Below, piece after piece: positions 1 to 10,508 of a stretch of DNA of 64,000 nt. Below the pieces are notes generated by a model. It was not told where the DNA came from, did not search any database, and saw only the letters and a list, made by a program, of their open reading frames with translations. The position numbers and the translations under genes were made by a program. This DNA comes from Neostapfia colusana (lineage: Eukaryota; Streptophyta; Magnoliopsida; Poales; Poaceae): contig JASWHV010000018.1 of NCBI GenBank assembly GCA_030760725.1, positions 24,274,273-24,338,272 of the forward strand. The letters are read 5' to 3'. Within the stretch, counting starts at the first letter, position 1, and each line of letters begins with the position of its first letter.

Positions 1-428
1 TTGCAAATTTAGCTCTTGACAAGATGAGCTCCAATGGGGATGAAAATTGGTGGGTTCACTCAGAAAAATGTGCTGAGTATAGATATGGAGCTAACTTTTG
101 AATTTGGGTGATGAAAGTTGCTGCAATTTGAATTTACATTCAAATTGGCCTCTTTTTGAAACAACCCAAAAGTGCCTCAAAAAGTGTTGAATTTGCATGA
201 GCTTTGGACTGAACCTTCCCAAGACTTTTCAAATCCTAGAGGTGAGCTCAACCTCTCATGTTCAGGTGTAGAAACCCTACATTGTGAAGGTGAAGGCTTT
301 CCCCTCTAATCATTCTTTTGATGGGGGCCACTTGCTCTTCACAATATTTCACAATCTACACACAACAAAACTGTTGTGTTGTGAGGTGCATGAAAGTTTT
401 TGCAAGTCCCTTTTCTTGGGCTGTTACA
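1..428 (-). repeat. Right end of a foreign LTR inserted in element A's LTR
   Basis: This stretch ends in GCTGTTACA at 428, a plant LTR terminus (TGTAACAGCC when read on the minus strand). At 429 the sequence switches abruptly to the body of element A's LTR, which matches about 24153 onward. The piece resembles the 3' part of the A LTR only loosely (GAAAATTGGT and AAATGTGCTGAGTA are shared), so it is a related but distinct family. Its other end lies outside the window, so whether it is a solo LTR or the edge of a full element is unknown. CCGCC at 429-433 would be the target duplication. Confidence 0.75.
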
Positions 429-2078
429 CCGCCGCCGAGGGATCTCGCCGGAGAGCTCGCCGCCGGCTGCTGTACAGCTCCAAACTTCTCGATTCTGGCC
501 GCCCCTGCCTACTTTTACTCGGGGAACAGGATTCTAGGGTCAGCTGCTCATGACAATGGACGGAGCATGGTCGGCGACGAGCCGCCACCTCGGAACGACT
601 TCGGCCATGTCGGCTGACCACCCTAGCACCTCGGCTACTTGGGAAATCGGTCGGGAAGCATCAGTGGACCTCAGAGAAGGTCGACATGAGCTCGAGGCAG
701 CTCGGGGAAGGCCCGAAATAGGTCCTCACCGTGCGCCCGATGCTGCCCGTTCGTTCCGCCATTAGTAGACCTTAAATTACGCCGGGCACAGAGGTTCTCC
801 GGCCCAGAGTTGTGAAGACAACTTGTGCGTTACCGTGTCTAGCTCGTGTGAGAGCGGCCTGAGGCCCTCTAATCCTTTCTAGAGCACGAATTAAACAGAA
901 CCGTACCCGAAGGTCGTTCTGCACACAGAAAGGGGAAAAGTGGAAATTCGCCGCTGGTGAGCAACCACTCGAGCTGTGGCTCGGGGATGAGCAGCACCGG
1001 TCACCTGCGCGTCCAAGGGTGCCTTGGCTCGGGCGTGACAACGCCCTGGTTTGGCTGTCCACGAGAGCCCGAGGTGCGGCGGTTCCAAGTTCCGATTTTG
1101 ATCTTTCGGCACAGCCGATATCAATCGGTTTCAACCGAATTCTAGCAACGGGGAGGATGGAGGAAGGTCTCTAGTACCTTGCTGGGGCTCTGGATTGGAA
1201 GGAGGGAGCTGCGATCGGCGTTCTCCGATCAAGTCCGAGCTGCGGAAGTTTTCGGCCGGCGCTGAGTTCTTGCGGGGAAGAACGGTGGTGCCTCGGCCGA
1301 GGAGGGGGCAGGCGCCTTAAGAAGGCTCTGCACCGCCTCATGCCCGCGCGTGGGCAAGAAGCTGGTGGCGCGGCGGCTGGCCTCGGTGGCGATCACCGCT
1401 GCGGCTCGGCGACCCGAGTGAAAAAGTCTCAGTCGGTTTGATCTGAGCAGTGGCTGACATGTGGGTCCCACCTCCAGTTTTAACCTCTGAAATTTACTCC
1501 TAATCCCTGTTGTAAACAGTGAACCCCATACTACCCTTGGCAATTCAAATTATTCACCCATGAGCCATTTGAATTGATCAAAGTTCAAATGAGGTTTGGT
1601 TTGAATGAATTTCAGCACAAGTTCAGTTTGAAATTCAAATAAAGTTTGAATTTCTCCCACTTAGCTCATGTCAAGATCAACTCCAAATGGAGTGAAAATT
1701 GGTGTGTGAGCTCACAAAAATGTGCTGAGTAAGAATATGCCCCCCACTTTTAAATTCATTGGATAAAAATGGTTTGAATTTGAATATGGTTTCAAACTGC
1801 CCTCTTCCTAACTATACCCAAACTGACCTCAAAAAGGTTTTGAATTTGGGTGAAACTTGGCATGGACATCCTTAGTAAACTGTAGGAGTTTTCATATGTC
1901 CAACCCATCTACATCACATGTGGGAAATACCACTTTTGCAATGTGTAAGTTTGTTCTCTAATGAGCTTGTTGATAATTGTTACTTGCTCTTCATTTGTGT
2001 TCATCATTCTTCCTCAAATGAGGTGTGTGGTGTGGTGATGAACACTGCAAATGGGTGTCAAAAACTGAGGCCCTTACA
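429..2078 (-). repeat. Element A 3' LTR (partial)
   Basis: It matches 24153-25794 along its length with scattered substitutions and small indels. It ends in GGCCCTTACA next to the polypurine tract, so on the minus strand it starts TGTAAGGGCC. The remaining roughly 2.4 kb lies left of the inserted LTR at 1-428 and outside the window. No gene is seen in it; its short ORFs are chance. Confidence 0.9.
1461..1471. promoter_or_regulatory. GTGGGTCCCAC palindrome in element A LTR
   Basis: The 11-bp word GTGGGTCCCAC is preceded by TGACAT. It fits the known plant TCP-factor consensus GTGGGNCCCAC. The same word recurs in the second A LTR, in both B LTRs and in the C LTR. Function is inferred from the motif only. 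Confidence 0.45.
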
Positions 2079-2098
2079 TTCCTCCCCCTTAAAAGAAT
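2079..2098 (-). other. Element A polypurine tract
   Basis: On the minus strand a run close to AAGGGGGAGGAA immediately precedes the 3' LTR start TGTAAGGG. This is the expected primer for plus-strand DNA synthesis. Element B has a similar tract, including the shared TCTTTTAAGGGGG core. Confidence 0.85.
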
Positions 2099-2146
2099 CT
2101 CGTCCCGAGATTATAAGGTGAAAATGAGAGAGAGGACGGTAGAAAA

Positions 2147-5100
2147 TTACCGGATATGCGACGTGAAAAAGTCGGGGTAGTTAGTGCGAAGGAATTCTTC
2201 GCTCTCCCATGTCGCTTCGTCCATGGAGTGATTACTCCATAGAACCTTGTAGAACCACAACATACGGTTGCGTGTGGTTCGGGCCTTTTCATCAATAATC
2301 TGCACCGGTTCCTCCCGATAGGTGAAATCCGGTTGCAGTTCTTCAATGTCTTCCAGCTAAATGGTAGTTGATAGCTTGAGACACTTCCTCAGCTGGGAAA
2401 TGTGAAAGACGTCGTGCACACCGGAAAGTTCTTCTGGTAATTTCAGCCGGTATGCCACCGATCCACATCTTTCGGTAATCTGGAATGGACCGATGAATCG
2501 GGGTGCCAATTTTCCTCTCACCCCAAATCTGTTTACGCCCTTCATTGGAGACACCCGTAGATATACGTGATCTCCAACTTCGAATTGTAATGGGCGCCTT
2601 CTCCGGTCCGCATACTGTTTCTGATGGGATTGAGCGGCTTTTAGGTTCGCTTGAATTAGTCGAACCTTTTCTTCCGCGTTGTTGACAAGGTCAATCCCGA
2701 AGGTAACCCTTTCGCCAGACTCACACCAGTTCAATGGTGTGCGGCATTTTCTCCCGTATAGCGCCTCGTAGGGCGCCATCTTGATGCTGGCTTGGTACCC
2801 ATTGTTGTACGAGAACTCGGCTAACGGCAAGTGATCATCCCAATTCTTGCCGTGGTCGATAGCGCAAGCTCGTAGCATGTCTTCTAGAATCTGATTTACC
2901 CGCTCGGTTTGTCCATCCGTCTGCGGGTGGTAGGCTGAACTACGGATCAGCTTCGTCCCCAAGGCAGCGTGTAGCTGCTCCCAAAAACGGGACACAAATA
3001 AAGTGCCCCGGTCCGATATGATGGTACGGGGTACGCCGTATAAGCATAGGATCCGTGAGATGTACAGTTCAGCGTACTTCTTGGCGTTGTAGTTGGTGTT
3101 GACCGGGATGAAATGGGCAACTTTGGTGAGCCGATCGACGATTACCCACACAGAATCATGTTTTTGTAATGTGGTGGGTAAACCGACGACGAAATCCATG
3201 CTCACGTCCTCCCACTTCCAGGCAGGAATGCCCAGTGGTTGCAGCAGTCCCGGTTTCCGCATATGATCTGCCTTCACCCTTCGACATGTATCACACTCGG
3301 ACACGTATTTTGCAGTCTCTCGCTTCATCCGTGTCCACCAAAACTTTCTTCTGAGTTCTTGATACATTTTGTTGCTGCCGGGGTGAATAGAAAATTTTGA
3401 TAAGTGAGCCTCATCAAATATTTTCTTCCGTAACTCCCGGTTTCGGGGTACGACGATCTGGTCCTTGAACCATAGGACGCCGTCTCCGTCCTTCCGGAAA
3501 CATTTCAACTCCCCACTGTCTACACGTCTCCGTAAATGTGACATGCCCTTGTCATTCTTCTGGGCTGCCGCTATCTCTTCACGGATGGTGGGGATCAAAG
3601 CTAGGTTGTAGAGAGCTCCGTGTGGAATCACATGTAGTGGTGGTTCGCTCTCTTCCAACGGTGTGATGGTCAGATTATTGACGTGTGACTTGCGGCTCAG
3701 CGCATCTGCCACAACGTTTGCCTTGCCCGGATGATAATGGATCTCTATCTCGTAATCCTTTATCAGTTCTAACCATCTTCGTTGCCTCATGTTCAGCTCC
3801 TTCTGAGTGAATATGTACTTGAGGCTTTTGTGGTCGGTATATAAATTTACGAGGTTACCGAGTAGGTAGTGCCTCCACATTTTTAGTGCAAGTACCACGG
3901 CAGCGAGCTCCAAGTCGTGAGTTGGATAATTTTGCTCATGGTTTCTAAGCTGCCGTGATCCATACACGACCACTCTTCTGTCTTGCATCAGCACACATCC
4001 GAGCCCAATGCCGGATGCATCGCAGTACACATCGAACGGTTTTGTTGTGTCTGGCTGCGCCAAAACCGGTGCTGATGTCAGGTGCTTGACTAAAGCCTTG
4101 AATGCTGCTTCACATGCTAGACTCCAAACATATTTGGTAGCCTTCTTCAGCAGTTCTGTCATTGGCTTGGCAATCTTCGAGAAGTTCGGAATGAACCTCC
4201 GATAACCTCCGAGGAAAGGCACTTGCGATATCCAAAACTCGCATTTGCTGAATTTTGCGTATAACTTGTGATCCCGCAGCCTTTGCAAGACTATACGCAG
4301 ATGTTTCTTGTGATCTTCCTCCGACTTGGAATATACCAGGATGTCGTCGATGAAGACCACGACAAACTTGTCCAGCTCCGGCATGAACACCGAGTTCATT
4401 AAATACATGAAGTGAGCTGGAGCATTGGTGAGGCCGAAGGACATGACCAGGTACTCATAAAGTCCGTACCTTGTCGAGAAAGCTGTCTTTGGAATGTCCT
4501 CTGCCCTTATCTTAATCTGATGGTACCCGGATCTTAAATCCATCTTGGAAAAGATCTTTGCTTCGACCAACTGATCAAACAACATGTCGATCCGTGGCAA
4601 CGGGTACTTGTTCTTGATGGTTACGGCATTTAATGGACGGTAGTCCACGCAAAGCCGCAACGTCTCATCCTTCTTTTTGACAAATAATGCCGAACAGCCC
4701 CATGGGGAGGAGCTCGGCCTAATAAAACCCTTCTCCAGAAGGTCCGTGAGCTGAGTCTTCAGTTCAGCCAACTCCTTGGGCGCCATCTTGTACGGCCTTC
4801 GGGATATTGGCATGGTTCCCGGTGCAAGTTCAATCTTGAACTCCACCTCTCTATCGGGTGGCATCCCCGGCAAATCGTCCGGGAATACATCAGGGAACTC
4901 TCGGACCACTGGAATATCTTCCAATCTGATGGTCGTGGCTTGATAGACACTTGGAAGTTTTATTTCTGGACTGTCCAGAAATAATGAGTGAGAACCGTGC
5001 ACTTCTGAGTTTAAGTGCACGACTCGAAGGACGGTGTCTAAAACAGCGCCGTGGCGGGTTAACCACGACATCCCTAGGATGACATCGACCTTCTGCCCCT

Positions 5101-6619
5101 CTAAGATAATGAGAGACGTGGGGTACACTCTACCCGCTAAGCATAATGGTGCTTTGGAGATCATTACGCTTGCTGAAATCTTCCCACCCGGTGAGCAAAT
5201 TAAATATGGACTTTCGGTGGGTAGTATTGGCAAACTGTGTTTAGTAATGAAAGCTTGGCTAATAAAATTATGTGTGGCGCCTGAATCAAACAGTACTATA
5301 GCGGGATGCTGGTGGAGTTGGAACATACCCGCAAGGATTGGCTCGCCCTCCGGCACGTCCTTAATGGCAAGCTGGTGGACAGTGCCGGGCCTAGGGTTTG
5401 CCCGCCGCGCATTAGTAGGGTTCCGGGGTTGATTCCTCCCCGGAAACTGTGGTGCCACTCCGCCGCCTTGCCTCTCCGGGCAACTGCTCGCGAAGTGTCC
5501 TGGACGACCACACTTGTAACATGTGGCCGCTGCTGGTGGAGTACTCGGTGGACGAAAGCCCGGCATGCGTTGCGGAGGTGCAAACGCACGCGGCATCGCC
5601 CGCTGCTGCTGTTGTTGTTGTGGTGGTGCTGGCAGTGCCGGCCGGAATGCCGGTGAAGAGTACGGCCGACTGCGGAATGGCATCGACCGCTGTGGTGGTT
5701 GCCAGCGTGGACCTGATGGTGGGCGATTCACCATCCGAAACTTCTGAGAAGGGCCGCCTCCTTCTCCGCTGCTCTGCGGCACGCTTCGCTTTCGCTCTGC
5801 CGCTGCCAACTCCTTGCCGGAGTCCTCCTGAACAATCGCAGCATCAATGATGTTGTTGAGGCTGCCGCGATTGAACATCGCCAATTTGTCCTTCAGGAGC
5901 GGGTTAAGCCCCTGGTAAAAATGGTCCCGCCGCTTCTTGTCCGTATCTGCGTGATATGACGCGTAGAGCACGAGATCGTTGAACGCCCTGGAATATTCCA
6001 GCGCGTTCCGGCTCCCTTGTTGCAGGTGTAGGAACTCCTGCGTCTTCCTCTTCATCAAACCGGGCGGTATATGATAGGCCCTGAAGGCCGTCCGGAACTC
6101 TGTCCAGGTCATCACTCGGTCGGTGGGTTGTGAAGCACAGAAGTTGGCCCACCATGCACTCACGGACCCTTGGAGCTGCTGGACCGCGAACTGAGTCTTG
6201 CGCTGCTCGCTGATTTGGAGCAGCCCGAACTTCATCTCTATGGCGCGGAGCCAGTTGTCCGCGTCAAGTGGTTCATCCGCCCTTGAGAATACAGGGGGAT
6301 GAGTCGCCAGGAAGTCGGAGTAGGAGCTCTGTTGGCGCTCCTCACGATCTTGACGTCTCTCTGGGCGAGACGTATTTGCGATGAGAGTCTGCAGCAACTC
6401 TGTGTGCTGCTGATGCGAGCCCGCCATTGCCGCGACAATGTCGGCCAATGTAACCGTTGGTAGTGGCGGTGGCGGTGTTTGCTGTTGCTGTTGCTGCTGC
6501 TGTCCTGAGGAGTCATCGGGAGGTGGTTGGGAGGTCTCTCCCCCTTGGCTAGTACCTCCAACATCAGGGTTGGCACGAGTACGTGTCATTCTGAAATTCA
6601 ACACACCAGCAATTAGCAC
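2147..6619 (-). pseudogene. gag-pol: Element A gag-pol polyprotein with chromodomain, one in-frame stop
   Basis: This is one reading frame of about 1,490 codons. Domains in order: Gag with Gln-rich tracts (an eight-Gln run near residue 40), CCHC zinc knuckle CYKCGRPGHFASSC (about 367-380), aspartic protease LFDSGATHNF (about 445), RT with FVVVFIDDILVYSK (about 757), RNase H with YCDAS (about 866) and TDHKS, integrase with an HHCC domain, core and RFIGPF, then a chromodomain. The likely start is Met-11 (codon 6587-6589), MTRTRANPD. Two defects are visible. An in-frame TAG at 2357-2359 cuts off the chromodomain, which continues in the same frame to TAA at 2147. Compared with element B, an in-frame gap of about 37 residues after PFLG (near 4210) removes the segment just downstream of the RT palm. 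It is probably inactive. Confidence 0.93.
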
Positions 6620-6861
6620 ATGTCTTACTCAAAATTCCATAAACAGCAGTAGGTATTGAAGCGACGCATGATTAACTTGCACAACATTCACATATATTGA
6701 TAAAGCATAAACTTTATACAAGATACATTATTCTCGGATCTCCGAGAAGTCGTGCTCATGTCGTCACTACCTATACCTACGCTGCTGTCTACACGACATG
6801 TCACCGATTACAAAAGTTGGGTTACGCTACCCTAGCTGCCCTACTTGGCAACCGTAACCCC

Positions 6862-7132
6862 CTACTCGGAGTAGAACTCGACCTCTTGTGGGTCGTCCTC
6901 CTCCGGTACCTCTGCTGGTGGCTCGGGGTCTACCACCTCTTCTCCCATTCCGGGTTCTCCCATGGCTGGAAGACCCAAGACTACCGGTACGCCCAATACC
7001 GGGGGCACGAGGTCCTGCAATGCATGCACCTCATCCATAGCCTGGTTGTAGTCCACTTCCAAGCCTTGTCCTTCCTCAATAGCGTCGTCCCGCTCTTGAG
7101 CAAGGTCCTCATTCTGCTGGGTTAGGGTCTGC
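6862..7132 (-). pseudogene. Element A orf0, 3' part (split by element B)
   Basis: This is the downstream half of a sense ORF lying before gag. It continues the frame of 19602-20275 exactly once B and one copy of the ACCAG duplication are removed. It encodes the end of a coiled coil (heptad-like, rich in Gln, Glu and Leu) and an acidic Pro/Glu tail ending DDPQEVEFYSE. Extra ORFs before gag (orf0) have been described for rice RIRE3/RIRE8-type elements; the function is not known. About 240 bp of non-coding sequence separates it from gag. Confidence 0.75.
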
Positions 7133-7137
7133 ACCAG
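7133..7137. repeat. Target-site duplication of element B, left copy
   Basis: ACCAG lies directly before the LTR start TGTCACACCC. The matching copy is at 19602-19606. Confidence 0.95.
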
Positions 7138-10050
7138 TGTCACACCCGGTTTTTCCGAAGAACAACCAAGTGAATATCACATGTATGCCAGGATCATTTT
7201 CTCATACATGTGATGACAAATAGTGAAGCATCATTTATTACAAGCCAGGTGTCGAATATAAATAAGTCTTACATTGCAAATGTCTCAATGGACACTAATG
7301 CTTCATCACAAGTAAATAAACTAGCAGCGGAATATTATTCTTTAGGGCTCCATCACAGGCGTTGCCCGGGGGTCTTCATGAACCTAAAAGCCTTCCTCGG
7401 GTCCAAAATCTTGGTCATTATACACCACCTCATTATCTTGACCTGAGCAGCAATATAAACCAACAAATATGCAAGGTTGAGTACCAATGGTACTCAGCAA
7501 GTGTGGGAAAATTATATCATGCATGGCTAGAACAAGGAGAGGTTGAACTCATGGTTAAAGCACTACGCAATTAATACCTATCACCTTAGCTTATTAAGCA
7601 CCTACATTACTACACAGGTGAAATGGTCCCAATCTCCCATCCCATCCAATAACCATAACATTATTTCCAATGTTAAGCTCCCCGCTTAACTTCCAAAACC
7701 ATCATTCCTCTAATCATGAATAAGTCCAGGCCGCTCTTAACCGTGAGCACGGCTGTCAAGACAGTTTTGACTCTGCAGAGTTTGTACCACTGTACCCACA
7801 AGTAGTGATTTCATCCCCCGTTGCCGGGTGGACTAAAAGAACCTCCATTATGCCAGTGGCTACGTTCCACATTCACACTTCCCAGGTGTGTGGCCAAGAG
7901 ATCACTACGAATCCTTTACAAAGGGATTCCCGACGAGCGTGGGCCCACTGAGGTTTCACCCCTAACAGCATACAAGAGGCTCCAACCCCGCTGCAGTGGC
8001 CCCCTCTTGAGCCTTGCGGTTCATACGGTAGTCCAGCTGACACCTACTCCCCGCACCATCCAACACACCCATACTACGCCGGGGATACACCTAATTAATT
8101 GGCCAAGCTGCCCCATCTCAGCATGTGGTTGGCACTGTAAAGCCGGGTTACATGCTCCATGAACCGGTCCTTAGGATCCAGGCAAGTACTAAACACAAAC
8201 CCAAGTCTCGTGCACCCAGCACACAACCAAAACATCCAACTTGCCTTGATCCCTATCTCTACATAATTCACAATGTCTCATTCAAGAGTATGGTAATATA
8301 AACTGATGATCTCATTTCCCAAATATCCCATTCTAATCATGGCTAATCATATGCATGTAAATAAATGACATGACAAAATAAATCCCAACCCAAGCTTCAA
8401 GGAAACAAGGTAATGCAATTCTAGGGAAACTTCCTAGCATGGGTTTCATATTTAACTTGACAATGCAAATAATTCTATCTACACATCCTAGCATAGGATC
8501 AAAGTGGTCAAGGACACTTGCCTCCTTCTTGCTGCTCTTGAAATGGGTATTCCTGGTCTTGGAAATGAATAACTTGTTCTTGAACAGGTTCTACTTCATA
8601 CCATCACACATAGCAAAATAAAAACAACAATCCATAAGACATAATTCACACTTACACTTCATACAAACCACACATTCATATTTATAAAAGTTCTTTACCA
8701 TTATATGTGTTGTGGTTACTTTATGTGTGTTAAGTTGTGGCTTGCATGCACTTTTAACCATGTATATATATGATTCCTATTTTTGGTGTCCACATTTATA
8801 CTTGCATACAATGTGCCTTCACAATTTCTATCAACCCTAAACTGAATTCTTTGTATTTTAGAAACTCCATTTATCATTTACTAGTTGCTATATTTTCAGA
8901 TTTATATTCCTATGCATAATTGTGTGTTTTATTATTAAATTAGTAATACACATCACCTAAACAGATTAGGTTATGGTCCTAAATAATTTAAAATCATATT
9001 TTGACCATGGCTTATGATGTATACTATTTCATAATTATTTTCCCTATTTTTTCTTTAACTATTCTTTACTTAAAAATGTGTCCCTATACTAATAAATGTG
9101 AATAATAGATAAAACAGATTTATTTCAGCCCAAAAATATATTTTTATCTCACTCCAAAGTTTTCTAAGTACTGAGAAAGTTTTTAATTAATTTTGACAAT
9201 TATGTTTGTCCCCCTTTTAATTTTTAAACACTAGTTACATATTCAATTTTCTAAATTAAATACTAAACAAGGCTAAAATAATGAATTCACCCCATTACAG
9301 GGTCTATAATATTATTTTCATAATTTCCAGGGGTCTATCTACACTTAACAGAGGTGTTTTTCCTAATTTCTATTAAGTCCAGGGGTTAAAACTGATTTTT
9401 AAATGGATTTACATGATTTTCTGGAGTTCCAGGGGCTAGATCTGAAGTTTCCGGGGCTAGCTCTCAATTCCAGAGAACCCCAGGGGGTAGCACGTAAGAA
9501 CTCCAGTCTTTATAACGCGGGGTCGACGTGGACCGTCCGATTTTAAACCGACGGCTGAGATTATAAGATCGAACCGGTACGCGGGGTTTTAAAGTCTACC
9601 GTGCGATTTAAAATAAACGGCGCACATGCGGCCACGTCGCTCTGATCGAACGCGGGCGGCGCTGCCGGCGGCGCACGGCGGCGGGAAGCGGCGATCTCGC
9701 CGGAAAGTTTCGGATCCTCGAGAATTCTGCCTAAAACTGTGATCTTATGGCATAGATCGGTAGAGGGGAGGTCAGGGATCTCACCTCGGGGGTTTTCTCG
9801 AGCTCGGGGGTCCTGGAAAGTGATCGGCGGCGAGGTCCGAGGCAAAACCACAGCGAAGCTCGTCGGCGCTGCGTTTACACCGTAACTCTCCGAGTTTTCT
9901 GCACCTGCAAAGTTCCCCGGAGGCGGTGGATCAAGACCAGCGAGTTAGATCAGAGTTTCCGAGCTTAGATCGGCCAGAATCCACCGGCGAAGTCTCGGTG
10001 CTCACCGGAGTAAAAATCGGCGATCGCGTGGGAATAACTGATCGGATCGG

Positions 10051-10062
10051 GGGTTTTTATAG
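10051..10062 (-). promoter_or_regulatory. TATA box of element B LTR
   Basis: The minus strand reads CTATAAAAACCC between GC-rich flanks. It is the best TATA match in the LTR and is conserved at 19189-19200. A transcript starting about 30 bp downstream would begin near 10020. Confidence 0.55.
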
Positions 10063-10200
10063 CCGGGGGAGGGCGGTGGGTCTGTTGTGATCGAGTTGGA
10101 GTCCTCTGGGACCGGAATTCGGCTGCGGGACGCGGTTTCCAGATCGGTTGCGATCGCGCGCGCGGGAGAGAGTCCGGGGTCGCGGGGTTAGGGATGACAT

Positions 10201-10211
10201 GTGGGTCCCAC
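10201..10211. promoter_or_regulatory. GTGGGTCCCAC palindrome in element B 3' LTR
   Basis: This is the TCP-type palindrome, preceded by TGACAT as in element A. It lies about 140 bp upstream of the TATA box in the direction of transcription. Confidence 0.5.
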
Positions 10212-10463
10212 CCGTCGGTGAGAGGCAGCGCGGCGCGCGCGGGGGCGGGCTGGCGCGGGGGTAGCTGGGCCGGCTGGCGGTTTCGGCCCACTGGCCAGTT
10301 TTTCCCGATTTCCTTTTTCTTTTTCCATTTCTTTTCTGTTTTGGGTATAATTTGAATTCCAGTTTGAATTTGAATTTTTGCAAAACATGCAACTCGTCCA
10401 AAAATTTTTAAATTCCCCTCTGAACATGGTTTTGGGTTTTGAATCAAAATTTGGGGTGTTACA

Positions 10464-10483
10464 GCTCTACCCCCCTTAAAAGA
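10464..10483 (-). other. Element B polypurine tract
   Basis: On the minus strand TCTTTTAAGGGGGGTAGAGC directly precedes the 3' LTR start TGTAACACCC. It shares the TCTTTTAAGGGGG core with element A. Confidence 0.85.
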
Positions 10484-10508
10484 AATCTCGTCCTCGAGAT
10501 TGGTGTTT

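Larger units (their letters stand above)
7138..10463 (-). repeat. Element B 3' LTR
   Basis: 3,326 bp, running from TGTCACACCC to GGGGTGTTACA. The left part is AT-rich (about 8700-9450) and the right part is GC-rich, carrying the promoter. It nearly matches 16277-19601. The short ORFs inside are repeated in both LTRs and have no recognisable domains. Confidence 0.97.

Noticed and set aside
2147..6619. Endogenous pararetrovirus or other virus as source of the gag-pol genes
   Set aside because: LTRs, tRNA primer site, polypurine tract, integrase and target duplications show LTR retrotransposons; no movement protein or envelope gene is seen.
7821..8162. 113-codon ORF in B's LTR, repeated at 16960-17301
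   Set aside because: Present in both LTRs on the strand opposite to transcription, no domain, and no start or codon pattern that supports a gene.
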